Shown one piece after another: positions 1 through 11,424 of a stretch of 64,000 bases of DNA. Position numbers and translations under genes: made by a program. The notes beneath the pieces are model-generated. The model had not been told where the DNA came from and ran no database searches. It was given only the letters and a program-made list of their open reading frames with translations. Numbering within the stretch: the stretch's first letter is position 1; the number at the start of each line of letters is the position of its first letter. Source of the DNA: Alternaria dauci (lineage: Eukaryota > Ascomycota > Dothideomycetes > Pleosporales > Pleosporaceae); NCBI RefSeq assembly GCF_042100115.1, contig NC_091275.1, positions 558,001 through 622,000 of the forward strand, written 5' to 3'.

Positions 1-565
1 TCACGCCAGCCCTCTGATATCAGTGCTTTACTACGGCTCAGAAGCTGAAACATTCATCGAAGGCGGCACATAAAAGCGCGCAATGTAGGACCAACGCGTT
101 CGGTACCAAGCTTCGCCCGCCTCCATTATCTACCCTCCAGAAAGGCGCTATATTATGCGCTTTGGAAACATAGAAATCATCATGAACACTTTGGTTGCTC
201 AAAAGCATCTCCAGAAACCTGCATTTACTCATTCGTGGAGCACCGCTTGATGCGACCGCAAGTCGGCCTAAGCCTCCGGCTATTCTCCAAGGACAAAAGG
301 CAGTGGCTATAGGATAATCACACTATACGCTGTGGAATTAATTACTTTCAAACACCTGGTCGCTCGAAAGGTACCTCCCCACATCATTTGCGCTCGATGC
401 ATTGACGAAGCAGCCGCATCTACTGAGATTGGAAATAAATTGCAGTACGCAATGTGACCAAGCAAAAGCTTATTTCGAAATGCCATATGGAATAGTCAAA
501 TACGGGTCGAATGCCGCGATATTTATTTATTCTGCAGGTTGCTAGCGAGTTCTTCTCTTATCACG
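1..565. other. Intergenic, upstream of secreted esterase
   Basis: No convincing gene is seen. The only open frame (minus strand, 38-232) has no recognisable motif. An AT-rich stretch near 519-532 lies just ahead of the esterase start and may belong to its promoter or 5' UTR. Confidence 0.5.
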
Positions 566-1891
566 ATGTTCTTTACGTCGCTGCTTTCCGTCGCGTGTGC
601 GACGCTTTCTTTGGTGACGCCAATTGTTCATGGGCGTGCGATTGAAGCTGTCGAGAAGCGACAGGATGCATCGCATTGGATCAACACGTGGACCAGCATG
701 CCGCAACAAGTAGAAGCGAGCAACATGCCGCCCGCGCAATTTGTATGAATCCTCTCGCATGATTCAAACCTCAATTTCGAGACTCTAACTTGATCATAGA
801 GTTCTGGAGGTGTTCTCCGAGACGCAACGCTCCGCCAAACCCTTCACATGTCTGTCGGTGCCCCGAAGATCAAGATCACAATCTCCAACACCTTTGGTGG
901 CTCTGATCTTCCCATCACCGCAGGTTCCGTTGGACTTCCAGCAGGTGGCGCGGCAGGTGTTAGTGGCATCCAGGCCTCACCACTGGCAGCCATCACCGTT
1001 GGTGGAAAAAGCAGCTTCACCGTACCCAAGGGCCAAGTCATCATCAGCGATGAAATTGCTTTCGAAATCAAGCCGCAGAGCATGCTCACGGTGAGCTTGT
1101 ACAGTCAGCAAGGGCAGAGTGGAAGCAGTATCACCGGCCATCCAGGCAGTAGGACAACGAGCTGGTTTGTGAGCGGAAACAAGGTCAATGCTACGACCTT
1201 CTCCGGAACGTCAAGTGTGCATTGGTACTTTGTCAGTGCTGTTCAAGCCTACGTACCACTCGACACGCACTCTTTGATGATCCTCGGTGACAGCATCACC
1301 GACGGACGTGGTTCAGATGACAACAAGAACAACCGCTGGCCCGACCTCGTACTCGCCCGCTTGCAATCCTCAAACCACACCAACGTCGCCGTCTGCAACC
1401 AAGCCGCTGGCGGCAACACAGTTCTAAGCGGCGGTCTCGGCCCAACGCTCCTAACCCGCTACAAGCGCGACGCCATCGACCAACCCGGCGTAAAATGGGT
1501 CATGGTATTTGAAGGCGTCAACGACATCGGCAGCGGCGCCAATAACGCCGGCACGCAAACTTTGATCGGTGACCGCCTCATCGCAGCGTTCAAGCAGATC
1601 GCGGCTGATGCGAAGAAAGCTGGTTACACGACGATCGGAGGGACGATTACGCCGTTTGCAGGGAACAGCTACCAGGGTGCTGAAAGGGAGAAGACGAGGA
1701 AGAGGGTGAACAAGTGGATTCTGGAGAGTGGGAATTATGATTTCGCGGTTGATATTGCGGGCATGGTGGCGAACAAGGCGAATGCTGAGCAGTTGGATCC
1801 AAGGTACAATGGGGGTGATGGGTTGCATCCGAATGTGGCGGGTTACCAGGCGATTGCTGATGCGTTTCCTGTTGATATATTCAAGACGTGA
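566..1891 (+). CDS. Secreted SGNH/GDSL-type esterase
   Basis: Predicted secreted hydrolase of the SGNH (GDSL-like) superfamily, acting on ester bonds of lipids or carbohydrate acyl groups; the substrate cannot be read from sequence. Two exons, 566-742 and 800-1891, join in phase 0 to give 422 residues. The ATG at 566 is chosen because it opens a hydrophobic signal peptide followed by a Lys-Arg (Kex2-like) site; an upstream in-frame TTG is not used. An N-terminal beta-rich region contains TLRQTLHMSVG, usual in this family. Catalytic blocks are visible: GDSITDGRG with nucleophile Ser about 224, a Gly block (GGNTVLSG), EGVNDIG with Asn about 300, and DGLHPN with Asp about 399 and His about 402. 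All four blocks are intact, so the enzyme should be active. Most similar in layout to fungal extracellular GDSL-like lipases or acylhydrolases. Confidence 0.9.
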
Positions 1892-2280
1892 GGGAGAAAT
1901 GTGGTTTAAAGCGATCTGATCCATTAGTATGGCTCATTGTCCATACTAGACCTTGGCCGTCAAAGGTTGATATGAGATCAGGATGTAGCACTGCCTTGTA
2001 GCCGAGATTCACTGTCGCTGAACCACCGTCTGTACGGTGTAGGACATCTCCCATACAGTTATCAAGATTGCTTATTCCAATTCCTCCATATGAGCATCTG
2101 CTAGAGGCGCCCTGATATGCAGACATGACGTTGATGATGGACCAATAAACACGCGAGTCGCGCGTGCGCTCAATGTGGCTAGCGTGTTTGTCGCGTGCAC
2201 GCGAACGCGCCTGCCACTTTAACATCATCAACCGAAACGTCAACGCCGGCCGCAGAACAAGACAGCACATCGACAACACC
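1892..2280. other. Intergenic between esterase and PRI2
   Basis: A 389-bp spacer holding the esterase 3' UTR and the PRI2 promoter. No gene is supported. The minus-strand frame 1881-2282 overlaps both genes and has no motif. Confidence 0.5.
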
Positions 2281-3918
2281 ATGATCCGCCACGACTACTC
2301 CCGTGTTGACCCAAAGCGCCGTGCGCAACTCGACTACAAGAAACGCCAATTCGCCAAAGCCGAGTTTGAACAGCAGAAATATGAACACAGACTCAACTTC
2401 TACGTGTTGCCGCCCACGGCAGAAATCACGCTCGAGGAGTTTGAGACGTGGGCTATCAACAGGTTAAAGGGTAAGCCTTTGGCTATGTGGATGCGAGACA
2501 TTGCTAATACTTCTCGATACAGTCCTCTCAGAACTCGAAGCCTGCAGTTTCCGGAACAAGAGCCCAGAAGAGACAGCCGAATACATGAAGAGCATACTAG
2601 AAAAGTACCTCCCACTACGATCAGACTCATCGCGGAGTCAGAAACTACAGGAGGAGAGGCGGCGAGACCACTATTCACACTTTATCCTGCGCCTAGCCTT
2701 TTCCTCAACCGAGGACCTGCGACGGCGCTTCTCGAGACTGGAGACGATGCTGTTTACGCTGCGGTTCAAGGACGATGACTTGCGAGAGAGACAGGAGTTT
2801 GTACGGAGTCTGAATCTCGAGTGGGAAGAGGTCAGGGAGGATGAGAAGCGGGAGCTGAGAGACGAGTTGCATGCTGCGAGCGGCATCAAAAAGGGCGAGG
2901 ACCAGGAATGGTTCAAGGTGGACTGGGAGCGCGTCCCGGAACTCGTGTCGCAGCGAAAAGTGCTGTTGAAGCGGGGCATGGCATATGTCCCGCAGCGTGA
3001 ACAGATGAGTCTTGTCGTTGCAGAGTTTACCAAGAAACTCGACGAAGCACTCGAGGTACGTACTCCACCATCCCCCATCCCCTTCACACAAAAAAAAAAC
3101 GCTACTAACAACCCTTCTAGCTAACAGCACGCGCCCTCCCCCGCCTCGACGAAGATGACCGCCTCGCCCCCATCCTCACCCACCTCTCGCAATCCTTCAC
3201 CGCCCCCGACGCCGCATACACAACCGCCGACGCAAACATCTCCGGCCTCAGCACCATAACCGCATCCTCCATCGACTCGCTCTCGCAAAGCTTCCCGCTG
3301 TGCATGCGCAACCTGCACATGGCGCTGCGCGACAACTCGCACCTGAAGCACTACGGCCGTCTGCAATACACACTCTTCCTCAAAGGCATTGGGCTGAGCC
3401 TCGACGAGTCGCTAGTCTTCTGGCGCCGCATGTTCAAACTCATTACCGATGAGAAGTTTCAAAAAGAGTACAAGTACAACATCAGACACGCGTATGGAGA
3501 TGTGGGCGGCGACGCGAATCGGCGTGGCCGCGGCTACACGCCGTATTCCTGCCAGAAAATACTCACGGAGCCGTTGCCTGGTCCGGGACAGACACACGGG
3601 TGTCCGTACCGCACATTTACACCCGATAATCTGTTATCGATGCTGCAGCGCGTCGGCGTGAATGATCGCGATGTGCTCAAGGTGGTCAAGGAGGATGTGG
3701 GCAAGCAGAGGTATCATGTGGCGTGTAACCGCGTGTTTGAATGGAGCCATAAAAGGGAGATTGCGAAAGTTAAGCAGGATGGGAGTTGGAGTGGGAGTGA
3801 TTTGGATACGATTGTGCATCCGAATACGTATTTTAAGAGGAGTTGGTTGTTGAAGCATTTGGGTGAGGGGAATGCGGGGGTCGTGGGTGGGGGTGGGGGA
3901 GAGAAGATGGAGGAGTAG
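2281..3918 (+). CDS. PRI2: DNA primase large subunit
   Basis: Large (p58-type) subunit of the nuclear DNA polymerase alpha-primase complex, which lays RNA primers for replication. Exons 2281-2470, 2523-3055 and 3121-3918 give 506 residues, close to the human and yeast proteins. The N-terminal domain has the family signature EITLEEFETWAINRLK. The C-terminal 4Fe-4S domain is complete: Cys 302, 385, 402 and 443, spaced 83, 17 and 41, very like the human subunit. Around them are HLKHYGRLQYTLFLKGIGLS and the YNIRHAYG motif of the initiation surface. Introns are 52 and 65 bp; the second has a CTAAC branch-like site just before the acceptor. The last 20 residues are Gly-rich and unconserved. The upstream ATG at 2164 is in frame but the conserved N terminus begins at 2281. 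Function is firmly assigned by family. Confidence 0.95.
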
Positions 3919-4800
3919 GGGGGGTGTGGGCGTCAGTGATGGACAGGGGTTTGGGTGCATTGGATAACGCATGGTCGCCAAGGTCGGGTCTGGTGTCACT
4001 GGCGTGTGGAGTGTGGCTTCTGTTAGCGGTGGATGGTTTGATGGCTTTTGCCTTGTTCTAGGAACAGTTTTTTTGATGTCCATATATTATTTTGATACTC
4101 CAGTAAAGGTTGTATTGGCTGGCTGCCTGTGTCGCCACTGAAATTTCCGAGAGCACTCCTCATTGCGAACACATTCTTTCACTGAGAAGAACAAGAAAGA
4201 TGTCTGAAAGAGTCACGCTTGATTGACGTGATATGTAAGCTGATAATGTACAGATGTAGTCGTAAATGACCCCAACCTATCCCAGAATAACCCAAGACAG
4301 ATGATATCCAACTGACCGGCCTTCACATAAACCTTTTCAAACTCCAGCTTGCAGCCCGTAAAATATGGTTGGCAGAAGCATATGCATAGAAGAACCGCGT
4401 CCCTAGAGCAGTTCTTCGAAAGTAGAAGAAAAACAGATGAGACTAGTAGTCAGCCGTAGGCCTCTTTAGATCATTTCGTTTCCAGGCTCATACCCAGAGG
4501 CGTGTGTACCACATGCTCAAGACGAAGCATGTTTGGCCGAATATTCAGCGCACCCACAACGCCATCCATAAGAGTATCCCGTGGTATCTGACCCGCTCAA
4601 AAACGCCCATAACACCACCCATGCCCATGCCCATGATGTGATAAAATAAAGATCCCCGATATCCATCATAAACCATGCCATAAAGAATGCCGCTGAAAAA
4701 CCGTTGCAAGAAACGAGGCAAGTAGGATGGACCGAAATGTGCGAATACACCGCAAATCAGTCCTATAGTACACTACTTTCGTAGAAAGTCGTTGTTGTCA
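3919..4800. other. Intergenic between convergent PRI2 and CDH1
   Basis: An 882-bp space between two convergent 3' ends, expected to hold both 3' UTRs. The frame on the minus strand at 4517-4750 is Trp/Met-rich with no family match and is not called. Confidence 0.5.
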
Positions 4801-6817
4801 TCAGCGAATCACGCCCCAGCTGTCCATACTACTCAGACCCCCAGTACGCTCCTTCTTCTTGAACGCATTCCAGAACCGCAGCGTCTCGTCGCCCGCACCT
4901 GTGACAATGACCTGGCCATCTGGGCTCATGGCCAAGTACAGGACACGGTAGGTATGCCCCGTCAGCGAGACGACTTGCTGCATGCTTGGGTACTTCCAGA
5001 CGATGATCTGGTTCTGGCTGTAGCCGTGCGTCGAGACGATTTCGTTGCTGTTTTTGGACCATGCGAGGTTGCAGACTTGGCTTCCAGTGTCGAGGCTGTT
5101 GATGAGGTTGGCGGGTGCGGTGGGCGACAAGGGGACGTTTGCTGTTGCTGCGGCTGAGGCGGCGGCCGAGGCGGATGCGAGGGCTGATGCTGAGGGGCCG
5201 TTGGAGTTGACAAGGGTGTTCCAGAACTTGATGGTGCGGTCTGCAGTACCACCGCCGCTGGCAAGGAGACCACGCTGGTGTGGGCTCCAGGCAATGGCTT
5301 TGACGGCGGCTTGGTGCTCACTCCACTTAAAAGTGGGCTCGGCGTTGAGCTTCTCCCACACCATCAGCTTGTTGTCGTTGCCTCCAGAGGCGAGCTGTCC
5401 GTCTTCTTGGTTCCACTTGAGACCACAGACTTCTTGCTTGTGGCCGACAAGCTTGCGAAGCCATTGCTCTGGTTGTCGGACGTCGCGGTGGTAGATGGTA
5501 CGGTCTCTTGATCCAGAAGTAAGAATGTGTTCGTTCCAGGCAAGTGCGCCGACCCTAGCAGTATGGCCTGTCATGGTACGAAGACGTCGCTGCGTCTGTG
5601 CGTCCCAGATTTGTACTTGACCTCGGTTTGTGCCGACCGCAATGTGTGAGCCCTAAAGGACATTAGCATGGACGAGGTACGGAAAACGGCGAAACTTACA
5701 CGCTGTATCCAGTTGACACTTGTAACCGAATCATCTTGTAGCTCGCAGAGCTTGGTGACGCGGCCACTACTCGAGTTCCACATGTAGACACACGAGCCGA
5801 GTCCTACTCCAAGGGTATTTTGACTACCCCAGTCGACGAGGTTGAGGTAGAAGTCATCGGCGAGATCCGGTGCATCCAAAACCTTGTATGGCACCTTGGA
5901 GACGGCACGGGCTTGGCGTTGCGGACTGAGAAGCATGCGCTGACTGCTGTATTTGATTGGAGATAAGCTGTACAGGTCTGAGCGGGCATTGAGATTCAGA
6001 ATGCCGTGCCGACTTGAAGGCGTCCGTGAGGGAGTTGGCTGGCCAGAGTATGAGAAGAGGTTCTTGTGCGGGGTCGACGGCGTCCCTGAAGGCGGGGGTA
6101 ATGTAGCTGCAGTCCTGGCTGGGGGAGTGTGTGAGCGTCCTGCACCGCGCATGTTGGCACTGTCGGTCGGAGACAAACTTTGAGGAAAGGCTTGAGGCAC
6201 AGAGCCCTCGAACATCTCTTGGCGGAGCACGGCGGAGTATGTGCGGTTGGCTTCTTCAGCTGCAGCAGGTCAGTGGCTGTACAGTGGACGGCTGTGGGTG
6301 CTTACTCTTCTGGAAATGCAGCTCATGGTGGGGAGTGCGCCTGGCCTTGGACGGCGTTGCTGGCGAGGCCTCGTCATGAAGGAGGTTGAAGCTTGCCTGG
6401 AGATCTTGACCTGCGCGATTTGGGATGAATCTGGGGACGAGTCAGCACGGTCATGTCGATGCGACTGAGTTGGCCATCTCACCTGTCGCCATATATGCGC
6501 GGTCGCTTTCGGCTTGGGCTTGCTGTGGGCGTCCGCTCCCTAACTCGGCCGGCCTGCTCAATGTGACCAAGCGCTTTTGACAGTGCGGCCGCGTCTATAG
6601 GTTCTGAGCCGCGATCGAGCGGGTTCGGGGGAAAGAGCTGGTTGCGCTTGTGGGAGGCGGTTGGAGGCGTCTTTGACTCGGGTGGTGATATCAGCGTTGG
6701 GGTTGCCACGTCGTCTTCGACTTGCGCATGCGCAGCAGCAGTCTTGCCTGGATCGTCGGGCAGCGCAGAGAAGAATGCGCCGGGCTGTGCCCTGCTGTTG
6801 CTGCGTGTATGAACCAT
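4801..6817 (-). CDS. CDH1: APC/C activator Cdh1 (Fizzy-related, WD40)
   Basis: Substrate-recruiting activator of the anaphase-promoting complex, driving degradation of mitotic cyclins in late mitosis and G1. Four exons in gene order: 6817-6483, 6430-6306, 6259-5700 and 5652-4801; 623 residues. The first intron splits the C-box, which reads GDRFIPNRAG when spliced. The second junction restores an EEANRTYSAVLR block. The linker before the propeller reads PYKVLDAPDLADDFYLNLVDW-like, pointing to Cdh1 rather than Cdc20. Seven-blade WD40 propeller follows with DRTI, DNKLMVW, DRTIKFW and DETLRFWN blades, and the protein ends in the Ile-Arg tail that docks to the APC/C. Introns are 46-52 bp. Odd feature: a roughly 45-residue Ala/Ser-rich insertion inside the propeller (about 5090-5222). 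The N-terminal 110 residues are Pro/Ser-rich, probably CDK-regulated. Confidence 0.93.
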
Positions 6818-7711
6818 GGTACCAAGGAAAGTGATGTCGCCGTGGCGGGGTGTAGGCGATGAAAGATGGCAGGGCGCAGTAATATTCTAGGCGGCGGGAC
6901 AATGGTCACCTGAAACGAAGGTAAAGTTGGGAACAATGAGCTGAATGGCGCGGTGACGTCGAGTCGTGGTATTGTGATGATTGATAGCCCCTAAGTCGTT
7001 TGCCCTCCTCTTAACCAATGACGGGTCGTCGCGGCGCACAACAGTGCAAACAATAAACGTGCTTTTATTCAATTTCAGTGCGCATCGGGTCGCGATAGCG
7101 GTGGGTGTGGTGCTGTGGGTGTTGGTGGTGGGCGCGCAACGGGCGGGGTGGGCGGCGGTGACCTTGTTGTGGTTGCGGGTCGGAGCTTGTATGCTAGACA
7201 GCCGCAGGGTGCTGGGGGAGCAACGAGAGACGGGCGGGCGCGCACACGTAGCGAGAGACGGTAGCAATGGGCCGGACTGGGGCCAGGTTAACGCTGTATG
7301 AGCTGTATGTAATGGATGAAGGTGAAAGTGAAAGCGACTGTTGCATCTCTCGTCTAGACCAGGGCGCGAGGGAAGTGAGAGCAGTCGCCGCGACGCGCGA
7401 GGCAGGTGCCCGTCACGGTCGTGGCTGCCATGTCGCCGTGTTTTGATGTTCCCTCTCCTCTCGACGCGTTGGAGACGCCTCGTCCAATCAGCGCCGCGCA
7501 TGGCCGCCCGTTGGAGGCTAGCGCCCTGTCCCGCCAGGCGCTCAACCGCCTCTCAATCGCTACCCCACACCGCCCGCGCCCAGCTGGTCGACGGCGCATC
7601 CAATCCTTAATGCTGCCCTCATCCAAGCTGCGGGTTACACTACTGCACTGCGCACCGACCCGGCCCCTTGTTGTATCACGTTCGAGCTTCCTCTCATCCC
7701 ACTTCAGCGCC
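6818..7711. promoter_or_regulatory. Divergent promoter region, CDH1 and aminopeptidase
   Basis: An 894-bp region between the start codons of two divergent genes. It is expected to contain both promoters and 5' UTRs. Several overlapping open frames occur on both strands (for example 7354-7800 minus and 7406-7861 plus) but are low-complexity and unconserved. No specific binding site is claimed. Confidence 0.5.
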
Positions 7712-9326
7712 ATGTCGACCAAACCCTCTCTCAAAGCTGCCGAGGACTTCCTCTCCTTTGTCAATGCCTCACCCACACGTACGTCGCGTGCTGTCGTCAT
7801 TCACGTGCATACTGACATCCAAAAGCATTCCACGCGGTCAAGTCAGCAAAGGAAAGGCTAGAGAAGGCTGGCTTCAAGCAGATCAAGGTGCGCCTCCCCT
7901 TCCACTGCCATCACTTTCGCCAGCAACCAACCCCAACTAGGAGCGCGACTCGTGGGCACCCACCCTCCAGCCCGGAGGCAAGTACTACCTCACCCGCAAC
8001 ACATCCTCCATCGTCGCCTTCGCCATCGGCCACAAATGGAAGGCCGGCAACCCCATCGCCATGATTGGCGCCCACACCGACTCTCCCTGCCTGCGCATCA
8101 AGCCCGTATCTAAGCGTACCGGCGACGGCTTCATTCAAGTAGCCTGCGAGACGTATGGCGGTGGACTCTGGCATACCTGGTTCGACCGCGACCTCAGCAT
8201 CGCAGGCCGTGCCATGGTACGGACAAAGGACGGCAACATCGAGCAGCGCCTAGTCAAGGTGGAGAGGCCCATCTTGCGGATACCCACTCTGGCCATCCAT
8301 CTGGATCGCCAGGAGAACTTCCAGTTCAACAAGGAGACGCAGCTGTTCCCTGTTGCCGGCCTCGTCGCTGCAGAGCTAAACCGCCAGGGCAAGACCGAAG
8401 AGACCAAGGAGGATACCAAGGACACCGAGACCGAGGGCCCTCTCGCTGCCCCAACCGCAAGGCACCATCCCTACATCATCGACATCATCGCCGAGGAGGC
8501 CGGTGCTGAGCCCACCGACATTGTAGACTTCGAGATGGTGCTGTATGATACACAGAAGTCGGTCATTGGTGGCCTGAACAATGAGCTCATCTTCTCTCCG
8601 CGGCTGGACAACCTCATGATGACCTACTGCAGCGTCGAGGGTATCATCAAGAGTCTTTCTGCGTCGTCTGCACTGGAGAACGACTCGACCATCCGATTGA
8701 TCGCATGCTTCGACCATGAAGAGATTGGCTCCCAGACCGCACAGGGAGCAGACTCAAACCTGCTGCCTGCTGTGATCCGCCGCCTGTCGGTCCTGCCCGC
8801 CTCGGACAGCAACTCGGACAAGTCTTTTGAAAAGGTCGAAGCGGATACGGCTACCGCTTATGAGCAGACGCTCGCCACATCCTTCTTGATCTCCGCCGAC
8901 ATGGCTCACTCGGTGCACCCCAACTACCCGGCCAAGTACGAATCTCAGCACAGGCCTGAGATGAACAAGGGCACTGTTATCAAGATCAATGCCAACGCCC
9001 GGTACGCCACCAACTCACCAGGTATAGTCCTGCTTCAGGAGGCAGCCCGTCGCGCCAAGCCTGCCTCTTACAGCCCCAAGTCGGGCAAGGAAGGTGTCCC
9101 GCTTCAGCTCTTTGTCGTCCGCAACGACTCTTCGTGTGGCAGCACCATCGGTCCCATGCTGTCAGCGGCCATGGGCGCCCGCACTCTTGATCTAGGCAAC
9201 CCGCAGCTCAGCATGCACAGCATTCGCGAGACTGGCGGTGCACACGACGTTGAACATGCCGTCAATCTGTTCGATAGCTTCTTTGAGAACTTTGAGGAGC
9301 TGGAGAAGAAGATTATTGTGGATTGA
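7712..9326 (+). CDS. APE4: Aspartyl aminopeptidase, M18 family
   Basis: Metallopeptidase of family M18, removing N-terminal Asp/Glu residues; the yeast relative Ape4 is cytosolic and taken to the vacuole. Exons 7712-7778, 7826-7887 and 7941-9326 (introns 47 and 53 bp) give 504 residues. Splicing restores the conserved FLSFVNASPTPFHAV start. Metal-binding blocks are present: GAHTDSP (His about 88, Asp about 90), RLDNL (Asp about 266), CFDHEEIGS (Glu pair about 303-304) and ADMAHSVHPNY. The C terminus carries MHSIRETGGAHDVEHAV with the last metal-binding His. A short Lys/Asp/Glu/Thr-rich insertion (about residues 192-215) sits in the dimerisation region. The ATG at 7712 is preferred because it matches the usual short N terminus; an upstream in-frame start at 7610 would add a basic extension, so a second, organelle-directed form cannot be excluded. 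Confidence 0.93.
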
Positions 9327-9657
9327 CTAGATCGCTCGCGATTGTGATGATTGAGGAAGTTGGATGTAGATGAATGAATGCGGCACGAACGAATGAAATA
9401 CTCAGTGTAAATGCAAGAATGTATGAAACATCAGTGTAGAATGCGAGAATGGGTGGAACATCAGCGCAGAATGCAGGCATGCATGAGAGTGTCTGTGAGT
9501 ACCTTGTGGCCTCCGGATCCCAGGAACAATTGTAGGATGAACCCGGACTCTCTCGATATGGTTCCGCTGCTGATCTCAGGGTCCACGCCAAGCACCCCAC
9601 CATGTCATCTTGTGCATCTGTCCTCTGACGCGAACCACTGTGTCCACAATTGACATC
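9327..9657. other. Short intergenic spacer with tandem repeat
   Basis: A 331-bp spacer between the aminopeptidase stop and the phosphatase start. It contains a degenerate 30-bp tandem repeat (annotated separately) and otherwise no recognisable element. Confidence 0.5.
9377..9488 (+). repeat. Degenerate 30-bp tandem repeat, about 3.5 copies
   Basis: Successive units begin at 9377 (33 bp, most diverged), 9410, 9440 and 9470 (partial). Units 2 and 3 share the frame AATGCxAGAATGxxTGxAAC followed by ATCAGxGxAG. The repeat lies in the 3' UTR or terminator region of the aminopeptidase. Confidence 0.7.
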
Positions 9658-10821
9658 ATGGCACCTCAATTTCTTTCTGGCGACAAAAGCGCCATAGACG
9701 AGTTCTTGGACAGATTCGATGTATGCGCCGAGAAAGAACTGATGCTAAACATTGTGCTCACCACGTGTTCTAGGTCTTCCTGTTCGACTGCGATGGTATG
9801 CGCTCGCCTTCCTCCCATGCGGCATGTCGGTTGCACTCGCAATACAGATAGCATACGCTTCAAATGTAGCCGTCTACTGATCCTGACGAAGGATAGGCGT
9901 CCTCTGGTCTGGCGATCACCTGTTGGAAAAGGTCTCCGAGACGCTGGAGATGCTGAGGAGCAAAGGTAAGACGCTTGCCTTTGCAAAAAGCATACTTGAG
10001 CTAATCCGTTGCAGGCAAGCAACTCGTCTTCGTCACCAACAACAGCACAAAGTCCCGAGCCGACTACAAGAAGAAGTTTGAAAAGCTCGGTATTCCTGCC
10101 GAGGTGGTATGTAACGCGAAACCCTCCAACGCGACACTATCTGACAAAATATTAGGAAGAAGTCTTTGGATCCTCCTACAGCGCCGCCGTCTACATCGCC
10201 CGCATCCTCAAGCTCCCCGCGCCAAAGAACAAAGTCTTCGTCCTCGGCGAAAGCGGCGTAGAACAAGAACTCGACGCCGAAGGCGTCCCATACATCGGCG
10301 GCACCGACCCCAAGTACAACCGCGAGTTCCGGGAGCCAGAAGACTTTGAGGCCATCGCAAACGGCAGCCTGCTCGACCCGGATGTTGGCGTTGTGCTGAG
10401 CGGTCTGGACTTTCACTCCAATTACCTCAAGACGTCAATCGCGTTTCAGTACCTGCAGCGCGGTGCCATCTATCTTGCTACGAATATCGATTCTACGCTT
10501 CCAAATGCGCATACGCTGTTTCCTGGCGCCGGTGCATCGGGTGCTTCACTTGAGAGGGCTATTGGCAGGTCGCCATTGTCTCTGGGCAAGCCGAGTCAGG
10601 CTATGATGGATGCGGTAGAGGGCAAGTTCAAGTTTGATCGTAGTAGGACATGCATGGTCGGAGATAGATTGAACACGGATGTCCAGTTTGGCATTGATGG
10701 AAAACTGGGCGGCACGCTGGCTGTGCTCACGGGTGTTAGTAAGAAGGAGGACTTTTTGGCGGAGGATGCGAAGACTGTTCCTACGGCTTATGTTAATGCG
10801 CTGGGTGATTTACTGGGCTAG
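9658..10821 (+). CDS. PHO13: HAD phosphatase, PHO13 / phosphoglycolate phosphatase type
   Basis: Haloacid-dehalogenase-type phosphatase of the 4-nitrophenylphosphatase family, which clears phosphoglycolate and similar toxic side products of glycolysis. Five exons: 9658-9720, 9774-9795, 9897-9965, 10015-10106 and 10156-10821; 303 residues, close to yeast Pho13. The tiny second exon (22 nt) encodes most of HAD motif I; spliced, it reads FLFDCDGVLWSGD with catalytic Asp 26 and Asp 28. Motif II is FVTNNSTKSR, and the motif III Lys lies in LSLGKPSQAM. Motif IV is MVGDRLNTDVQFG. The cap region (VFVLGESGVEQEL) is typical of the C2 cap of this family. Introns are 49-101 bp. Splicing is well supported because each junction falls within a conserved block. 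Confidence 0.93.
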
Positions 10822-11424
10822 AGATGGTGCTGGTAGCGCAAGACTTGGGCGGAGTTGAGATCACGAGGATATAGACAGGACTGTCATAGAACTGATAGAA
10901 TTGACATTATGATTAGATAGCAAACCGAAGCACTGGGGATATGCTGGCAGTGTCGTTCAGTGGAAGCAGAGTGGAGTACCGTGTGACAGCGAGACGCTGA
11001 TCCTACTAGCACGATGAATGCGCGTGGGTCTCTTTTCATCAATGGGCTTTTCCATCCATGTTACCCCAGGCTTTTTCCACTCGGTCATGGGCGGCCGCAT
11101 CTGGGGTAGGGCAAAGACCGCGGTAATCCACGCTCGACTAGGTATCCCGCGGGGAGTTGCCCACAATCTCTGTCCCTGCAATTAGCCGGCAAATGACCCG
11201 AACGTCGGTGGTTCCGCCGCTCAAACTCGTAGAGCAGTTGCCGACAGCCCCACCATAAGAGAGGAAGGACATCGGAATCTCGGAAATGCAACCGGAACGA
11301 CGAGGGGAAGTTGTTGCATCACCGCTCATATCACGTTGCTGTCTTCCATCTCATTTCTTACTTTGCAAAACTGCTCCCCTAAAACAGATCTCATCTCGAG
11401 GAATCTTGAGACCAAACACAAAAC
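10822..11424. other. Intergenic between phosphatase and aldolase-like gene
   Basis: A 603-bp spacer between two genes in the same direction. The short minus-strand frames here lack motifs. Nothing further is recognised. Confidence 0.5.

Noticed and set aside
7406..7861. Longer N terminus for the aminopeptidase
   Set aside because: The frame runs through the first intron; the conserved start and splice sites favour the ATG at 7712.
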